From the NCBI GenBank assembly GCA_038146925.1, contig JAYQSP010000011.1:806001-870000 (forward strand): a stretch of 64,000 bases of DNA, written 5' to 3'. Made by a program: the position numbers and the translations under genes. The notes beneath the pieces are model-generated. The model was not told the origin of the DNA, did not search any database, and was given only the letters and a program-made list of their open reading frames with translations. Positions 59,575 to 64,000 of the stretch are shown one piece after another (the stretch's first letter is position 1; each line of letters begins with the position of its first letter). The stretch comes from UBA830 sp038146925 (lineage in GTDB: Bacteria; Pseudomonadota; Alphaproteobacteria; MPNO01; UBA830).

Positions 59575-60291
59575 TCAGAGCGTCAACCAGCCATCCTGAT
59601 CGAGCACTTCCAGCGGCTTGAAGCGCGCCTTGTAGGCCATCTTGTCGGATCCCTCTATCCAGTACCCCAGATAGACATAGGGCAGACCCGTCGCCTGGGC
59701 GTGTTCGATCATCCACAGAATCATATAGGTGCCAAGGCTGCGGCGCGTCTCGCTGCCCTCGAAGAAGCTGTATACCGCTGACAGGGAATCCTCCATCCGG
59801 TCCATCAGCATCACGGCGACCAGGCGACCTTCACGATCGCGGAATTCAACGGTCCGGGACGATACCGGCGTGTCTTCGACCATCGCGCGGTAGTCGCCGA
59901 AATCCATACCGGACATATCGCCGCCTTCGTGGCGCCGCCGCTGATAGGATGAAAACAGGCGGTATTGTTCGACCGTCGCGATCGCTTCGATGTCGTCCGC
60001 CGTCAGGTCGCTATTTGTCTTTGTCACGCGGCGGAAGGATTTGGTCCACTGGAATTCGGATGCCGCGATCCGGACCGGTACGCAGGCGTTGCAGTTCGGA
60101 CAGGCAGGACGATAGGCCAGGCTGTGACTGCGACGAAATCCCGCACGTGACAGGCGTTCGTACAATTCGTCGGCATTGGGCCCCGACAGATCGGTCACGA
60201 CCTTACGCTCCGTCTTGCCCTCCAGATACGGGCAGGGCAGGGAGCGGGTGCCGAAAAAGAAACGATCAGGACGGATGAGTTGCTGGTTCAT
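59575..60291 (-). CDS. bpt: Aspartate/glutamate leucyltransferase
   Basis: I use ATG 60291 for 238 residues; a TTG two codons earlier is less likely. The sequence has the arginyl/leucyl-tRNA-protein transferase features: CPYLEGKTERKVVTDL, the Cys-containing ACPNCNACVPVRI, and a C-terminal acetyltransferase-like segment YVYLGYWIEGSDKMAYKARF. Bpt adds leucine to N-terminal Asp or Glu, marking proteins for ClpS/ClpAP degradation. It is monocistronic, 118 bases after motB. The 137 bases to the TRAP binding-protein start are AT-rich and hold no identified site. Confidence 0.95.
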   Translation of the reverse strand: MNQQLIRPDRFFFGTRSLPCPYLEGKTERKVVTDLSGPNADELYERLSRAGFRRSHSLAYRPACPNCNACVPVRIAASEFQWTKSFRRVTKTNSDLTADDIEAIATVEQYRLFSSYQRRRHEGGDMSGMDFGDYRAMVEDTPVSSRTVEFRDREGRLVAVMLMDRMEDSLSAVYSFFEGSETRRSLGTYMILWMIEHAQATGLPYVYLGYWIEGSDKMAYKARFKPLEVLDQDGWLTL

Positions 60292-60415
60292 ACTCAAACA
60301 GACTTACGAACGATGGAGCGCATCCCGAATATAGGGATTCCCGCCGTTTGAGCAAAGTTTTACGAAACTATTGGTAAACGCAGGGGTTTCCTGCTCCGGC
60401 GGAAACCGGTCCGCG

Positions 60416-61435
60416 TTACTTCTGACGCGGTCCGCTCCAGTCGCGCTGGAACGTTGGATTGGCCTCGGCCTCAGCCGGTTTTACAGTCGCGCCGGCTTTC
60501 GCCGATTTTATGGCCTCGGCTTTCTGGCCCGCTTCCCGAAGCAGAACGATAGATATCCGGCGATTGCGCGCATTCTTCGGGTCTTCCTTGATCATCGGTT
60601 CGGTCGCGGCTTTCCCGGTAACGTGCGAAATGCGGGACAGTTTCAGGCCGTTTTCGATAAGGACCCTGCGGCTGGCGAGCGCGCGGTTCGTCGACAATTC
60701 CCAGTTGCCGAAACCCTTGCGGCTGCCGCGAAACGGTGTCGCGTCGGTGTGTCCTGAAATCGACACCTTGTTCGGCAGCTTCTGCACGACCTCGGTGATC
60801 TTGGCGAGCAGCTTTTTGGTGCGGTCGTGCATCCGGGAACTACCGCTCGGGAACATCGGCTTACCTTCCTGATCGACGATCTGGATGCGCAGCCCTTCCG
60901 GCGTTTGATCGATCACGAGATGCTTTTTGAGTTCCTTTAATTCAGGCGCTTCGTCGATCGCCTGCTGGATTTCGGCGGCCGCTTTTTCGAACTGCTCTTC
61001 CTCGCGGGCGGCGAGTTCCTCTTCGAGTTTCTCGTCCGACAGGTTCGCCAGCTTGTCGGTTTCCTCGTCCTCCGCCTTGCCGCCGCCCTCGACGTCGGCG
61101 TCGCCGTCCTGCGCGCCACTGGTCGGCTTGAGATCGAGAGAGACGCTCGGCTGCGCGGTGCGCGATGTCATCGCGCCGGGCGAAGAGACGGCTGCACCTC
61201 CAAGAAGTCCGCCCGCACCGCCGGTCGTGCTCGACACGGTCGATGGGGAGAAGTATTCCGAGATACCCTGTTTCTGATCTTCCGTCGTCGCGTTCAGCAG
61301 CCACAGCAGCAGAAAGAACGCCATCATCGCGGTCACGAAGTCGGCGTAGGCGACCTTCCAGGCGCCACCATGGTGACCGTGGCCGCCCTTGACGACCTTC
61401 TTGACGATAATCGGTGCGAGTTCGTCCGCCGCCAT
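60416..61435 (-). CDS. motB: Flagellar motor protein MotB
   Basis: The 339-residue protein has an N-terminal GGHGHHGGAWKVAYADFVTA with the essential proton-carrying Asp32 at the start of the single membrane helix (FFLLLWLLN), then a long acidic linker and a C-terminal OmpA-like domain with HTDATPFRGSRKGFGNWELS and RRISIVLL. It couples proton flow to torque and anchors to peptidoglycan. The acidic middle (around residues 120-170) is longer than in E. coli. motA is encoded 24 bases upstream. Confidence 0.95.
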   Translation of the reverse strand: MAADELAPIIVKKVVKGGHGHHGGAWKVAYADFVTAMMAFFLLLWLLNATTEDQKQGISEYFSPSTVSSTTGGAGGLLGGAAVSSPGAMTSRTAQPSVSLDLKPTSGAQDGDADVEGGGKAEDEETDKLANLSDEKLEEELAAREEEQFEKAAAEIQQAIDEAPELKELKKHLVIDQTPEGLRIQIVDQEGKPMFPSGSSRMHDRTKKLLAKITEVVQKLPNKVSISGHTDATPFRGSRKGFGNWELSTNRALASRRVLIENGLKLSRISHVTGKAATEPMIKEDPKNARNRRISIVLLREAGQKAEAIKSAKAGATVKPAEAEANPTFQRDWSGPRQK

Positions 61436-61459
61436 GATCCGGGTTCCGGCTCCGCGCGC

Positions 61460-62323
61460 CTAGCCGACAGCGGGCAGGGCGCCCACGGCTTCTTCCACTT
61501 CGTAGAAGGTCGGCCGCACATCGGATTCCAGCGCCTTGCGGGCAAATTCGACGCAGACAGCCGGCGCATATCCGTTCAGATAGGCCAGAATGCCTGCCTT
61601 CAGGCAGTTGTAATATTTGGTTTCGGAATCGTGGGCCGCATTCAGGACCTGTGCGATCGGACCGACCATGCCGTAGGCCACGAACACGCCCAGGAATGTG
61701 CCCACCAGCGCGCCGCCGATCAGCTTGCCGAGCACTTCCGGCGGTTCGGTGATCGAGCCCATGGTCTTGATAACGCCGAGCACCGCCGCGACGATACCAA
61801 GCGCCGGCAACGCATCGGCCATGGCCTGGATAGCGGCGGCAACCTGGTGATTTTCGTGGTGGTGGGTCTCGATTTCCTCTTCCATCAAATCCGCCATCTC
61901 ATGCGGGGATTCGCTGCCGAGACTCATCATGCGCAGGTAATCACAGATGAATTCGACGGCGTGATGGTTTTCGTGGAAACCGGGAAACTGGTTGAACAGA
62001 TCGCTCTCATCGGGGTTTTCAATGTGGCTTTCCAGCGCCAGCATGCCCTTGGACCGGGCAAGTTTGAATATCTGATACTGGACGCTGAGCAACTCGATGT
62101 AATCGTCCTTGCTGTGGGCCGGGCCTTTCATAGCCTTGCCGAAACCTTTGCCGATCCTGCCCAGATTGGTCTTGGTATTGCCGACAATCACCGCGCCGAT
62201 GGCGGCGCCGACGATAATGACGACTTCGAACGGCTGCCAAAGGACGCCGATCTTTCCGCCCATGGCGACATAACCGCCGAGGACGCAGGCAAACACCACT
62301 ACGATGCCGATGATGACGAACAT
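61460..62323 (-). CDS. motA: Flagellar motor protein MotA
   Basis: A 287-residue four-helix MotA: FVIIGIVVVFACVLGGYVAM at the N-terminus, the large cytoplasmic loop with conserved charged residues, and the C-terminal helices with PALGIVAAVLGVIKTMG and GALVGTFLGVFVAYGMVGP including the proline that contacts the MotB channel. It forms the pentameric stator ring. The motA-motB pair is complete in this window, although no other flagellar genes are nearby. Confidence 0.95.
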   Translation of the reverse strand: MFVIIGIVVVFACVLGGYVAMGGKIGVLWQPFEVVIIVGAAIGAVIVGNTKTNLGRIGKGFGKAMKGPAHSKDDYIELLSVQYQIFKLARSKGMLALESHIENPDESDLFNQFPGFHENHHAVEFICDYLRMMSLGSESPHEMADLMEEEIETHHHENHQVAAAIQAMADALPALGIVAAVLGVIKTMGSITEPPEVLGKLIGGALVGTFLGVFVAYGMVGPIAQVLNAAHDSETKYYNCLKAGILAYLNGYAPAVCVEFARKALESDVRPTFYEVEEAVGALPAVG

Positions 62324-62472
62324 TTATTGCCTCAGGTGTCAGGTTCGAAACCATCCTCGCCCAGCTTAGTTAAAATCCCGTAAAACCGGTTGCCGAGGCG
62401 GGGGCGACGCGCGTACGCAAATCCGGTATTGATGGCGCAGCAAACTATCGAAATGACTAAAGGAATAAGAAA

Positions 62473-62901
62473 ATGCCGGACAATATCGTCACCGCCGAAG
62501 CGCTGCAGGAAAGGATGAGCGCGAATGCTTTCAATAACTGGATGGGCATGGAAATCCAGGACCTGACGGAAGACGAACTCGTCGTTTCCATCAAATGGCG
62601 CGAAGAAATGATGTCCAATCCCAAGGCCAAGGTCACGCATGGCGGCATCCTGGGGGCCGCGATCGATGCGGTGGCCGATTTCATGATCGCCGCGAAAGTG
62701 GGCATGCCGGTGCCCACCGTCGATCTGCGGGTGGACTATCACCGTGCCGCAATGCCCGGCGACCTGAAATGCGTGGGCAAGATCGTCCGGCTGGGCGGCA
62801 CGAATTCGGTTGCTGAAGCCTATGTCTACGACGGCGACGAGAAGCTGATTGCCAGCGGTCGCGGTACGTACTTCACGGCGGCCGCCAAACCCAAGGAATA
62901 G
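62473..62901 (+). CDS. PaaI-like hotdog-fold thioesterase
   Basis: The 142-residue protein shows the hotdog-fold pattern: TPHGGILGAAIDAVADFMI-like (here VTHGGILGAAIDAVADFMI) with the catalytic Asp/Gly region, and TVDLRVDYHRAAMPGDLKC. It likely hydrolyses acyl-CoA or phenylacetyl-CoA type thioesters. A good AAGGA site precedes the ATG. It is followed after 5 bases by the dihydroxyphthalate-decarboxylase-like gene. The 149 bases between it and motA hold divergent promoters. Confidence 0.85.
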   Translation: MPDNIVTAEALQERMSANAFNNWMGMEIQDLTEDELVVSIKWREEMMSNPKAKVTHGGILGAAIDAVADFMIAAKVGMPVPTVDLRVDYHRAAMPGDLKCVGKIVRLGGTNSVAEAYVYDGDEKLIASGRGTYFTAAAKPKE

Positions 62902-62906
62902 GCCGC

Positions 62907-63899
62907 ATGGCACGTGTGCCTCTGACGGTCTGCACGGGCGATTACGACCGCGTCCGGGCGCTGGCCGACGGACGCGTCGGGATCGAGGGCTGTGACGTCA
63001 ACTACCTGACCATGAACCCGGAGCAGGCGTTCTACCGCGCCTGGAACAACCTCGAATTCGATGTCACCGAGCTGTCGGGATCGAGCTATATCCTCGCCCG
63101 GTCCACCGGATGGGACAACTACATCGCCGTGCCGGTATTTCCGTCGCGCCTGTTCCGGCATTCCGGCATATACATCCGCGCCGATGCGGGCATCGAGACG
63201 CCGGAAGACCTGAAAGGCCGGGAAGTCGGCGTACCGGTTTATGCGATGACCGCAGCACTTTGGATCCGTGGCATGCTGCAGGACGATTACGGTGTCGCTC
63301 CTGCCGACATCCACTGGCGGACCGGTGGGCTGGAAGAGGGCGGCCGCAAGCCGAAATTCCCGCCCAACCTGCCGCCGGAAATAAAGGTGACGCCGATCTC
63401 GGACGATGAGACTCTGTCCGAAATGCTGGCGGAGGGTACGCTGACGGCCCTGGTGTCCGCGCGCGAGCCTTCCTGCTTCGGACCCGACAATCCGGACATC
63501 GTCCGGCTGTTCCCCGATTTCCGGACCGCGGAAAAGGCCTGGTATGCCAAGAACAGGCTGTTTCCGATCATGCATGTGCTGGCTATCCGCAGGGAACTCG
63601 CAGAGCGAGAGCCCTGGATCGCAACCAGCGTCCTCAAGGCATTTACCCAGTCCAAAGACATATGCCTGGAGGAAATGTCCGACGTCACGGCGCTCGCGGT
63701 CTCGATGCCCTGGATCGCGGCAGAGCTGCGGGAAACCCGCGACCTGATGGGCGACGATATCTGGCCCTACGGCTTCCGGGAGAATCTGGATGAACTGTCG
63801 GTCATGTGCCGGTGGTCCGCGGCGCAGGGAATCGCGGCCCGCGAGATGGATCCGGAAGAATTGTTCCATCCGGCAACGCTGGACCGCGCCAGGATATAG
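62907..63899 (+). CDS. 4,5-dihydroxyphthalate decarboxylase (Pht5)-like protein
   Basis: The 330-residue protein is related to the periplasmic-binding-protein fold Pht5/OphC family. Visible pieces are GDYDRVRALADGRVGIEGCD, FDVTELSGSSYILARS, IAVPVFPSRLFRHSGIYI and ETPEDLKGREVGVPVY. Members decarboxylate 4,5-dihydroxyphthalate to protocatechuate, or are uncharacterised cytosolic binding-protein homologues. It has no signal peptide. The true reaction is uncertain. It lies between a thioesterase and a third gene cut by the window edge. Confidence 0.78.
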   Translation: MARVPLTVCTGDYDRVRALADGRVGIEGCDVNYLTMNPEQAFYRAWNNLEFDVTELSGSSYILARSTGWDNYIAVPVFPSRLFRHSGIYIRADAGIETPEDLKGREVGVPVYAMTAALWIRGMLQDDYGVAPADIHWRTGGLEEGGRKPKFPPNLPPEIKVTPISDDETLSEMLAEGTLTALVSAREPSCFGPDNPDIVRLFPDFRTAEKAWYAKNRLFPIMHVLAIRRELAEREPWIATSVLKAFTQSKDICLEEMSDVTALAVSMPWIAAELRETRDLMGDDIWPYGFRENLDELSVMCRWSAAQGIAAREMDPEELFHPATLDRARI

Positions 63900-63908
63900 G
63901 GGGGGAGC

Positions 63909-64000
63909 ATGGCCAAGGATCTGATACTGGTGGGCAGCGTGCCCTACGACACGGCGCAGGAAGTTTTCGAGACCTTCGGCGCCGGCCTGGGCGATCACCT
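63909..64000 (+). CDS. Unidentified gene, 3'-truncated by the window edge
   Basis: An ATG at 63909 preceded by GGGGGAG opens a frame of 30 complete codons to the window end, MAKDLILVGSVPYDTAQEVF and FETFGAGLGDHL in pieces. The opening VGSVPYDTAQEVFETFG resembles the start of proteins seen beside Pht5-like genes, but the part present is too short to name a family. The 9-base gap to the upstream gene supports an operon. Confidence 0.6.
   Translation, partial: MAKDLILVGSVPYDTAQEVFETFGAGLGDH

Noticed and set aside
61370..62383. Plus-strand frame of 337 residues across motA
   Set aside because: Shadow of MotA on the other strand; His and Asp rich, no motif.
62826..63998. Reverse-strand frame of 390 residues across the Pht5-like gene
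   Set aside because: Opposite to a coupled operon on the plus strand and without family motifs.
1..64000. CRISPR array, prophage or insertion sequence
   Set aside because: No regularly spaced repeats, no phage structural or integrase genes and no transposase was seen; tRNA genes have no duplicated ends.

Overview
The window is a 64 kb piece of an alphaproteobacterial chromosome, most like Rhodospirillales or a neighbouring order. The evidence is the block rpoZ-relA/spoT-pdxJ-acpS-lepB-rnc-era-recO-parC, an ATP12 F1-assembly chaperone, a DUF1489 protein, a leucyltransferase Bpt, a family-5 uracil-DNA glycosylase and the bactofilin/M23 peptidase pair. It carries motAB, so the cell is probably flagellated, and three secondary or TRAP-type transport blocks plus several catabolic operons, which suits a free-living heterotroph using organic acids and aromatics. 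I see no prophage, insertion sequence or CRISPR array.

Layout. 1-8 kb: housekeeping genes (rarA, crcB, pseudouridine synthase, HAD phosphatase, ATP12, acylphosphatase, lipB, tRNA-Leu with its terminator, mgtE), a response regulator with an uncharacterised partner, and a DUF1489 protein. 8-20 kb: an aromatic-acid locus. A terephthalate-dioxygenase-like Rieske oxygenase (alpha and beta) and a PdxA/TphB-like decarboxylating dehydrogenase are read rightward. A FadR-type regulator, a frameshifted FAH hydrolase, a Rieske ferredoxin and its reductase are read leftward. Next comes a convergent lower meta-cleavage operon (2-hydroxymuconic semialdehyde dehydrogenase, 4-oxalocrotonate decarboxylase, acetaldehyde dehydrogenase, hydroxyoxovalerate aldolase, 2-oxopentenoate hydratase). 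No ring-cleavage dioxygenase or 4-oxalocrotonate tautomerase is present. 20-25 kb: three tandem TauE/SafE exporters, a molybdopterin oxidoreductase, a truncated ridA and a dienelactone hydrolase. 25-35 kb: a second catabolic region (CaiB CoA-transferase, EamA transporter, ChaC, SDR, methyltransferase, class II aldolase, two FAH paralogues flanking an archaeal-type DUF120 protein and an enolase-superfamily enzyme, amidohydrolase, Rieske protein). 35-44 kb: envelope and maintenance genes. 44-54 kb: the conserved rpoZ-parC block. 54-60 kb: a TakP-like TRAP transporter whose large subunit has a long coiled-coil tail. 60-64 kb: bpt, motBA, a thioesterase and a dihydroxyphthalate-decarboxylase-like protein.

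The most striking non-routine signal is gene damage. A lytic transglycosylase lost its whole catalytic middle, a threonine dehydratase lost the segment with its PLP lysine, a ridA is truncated and runs into a dienelactone hydrolase that has lost its native start, an FAH hydrolase is frameshifted in an eight-base homopolymer, and a small membrane protein has an in-frame amber codon. Five broken loci among about 75 genes point either to ongoing gene loss or to a collapsed or variable consensus assembly. The second signal is a bacterial homologue of the archaeal CTP-dependent riboflavin kinase, sitting translationally coupled inside a catabolic operon.
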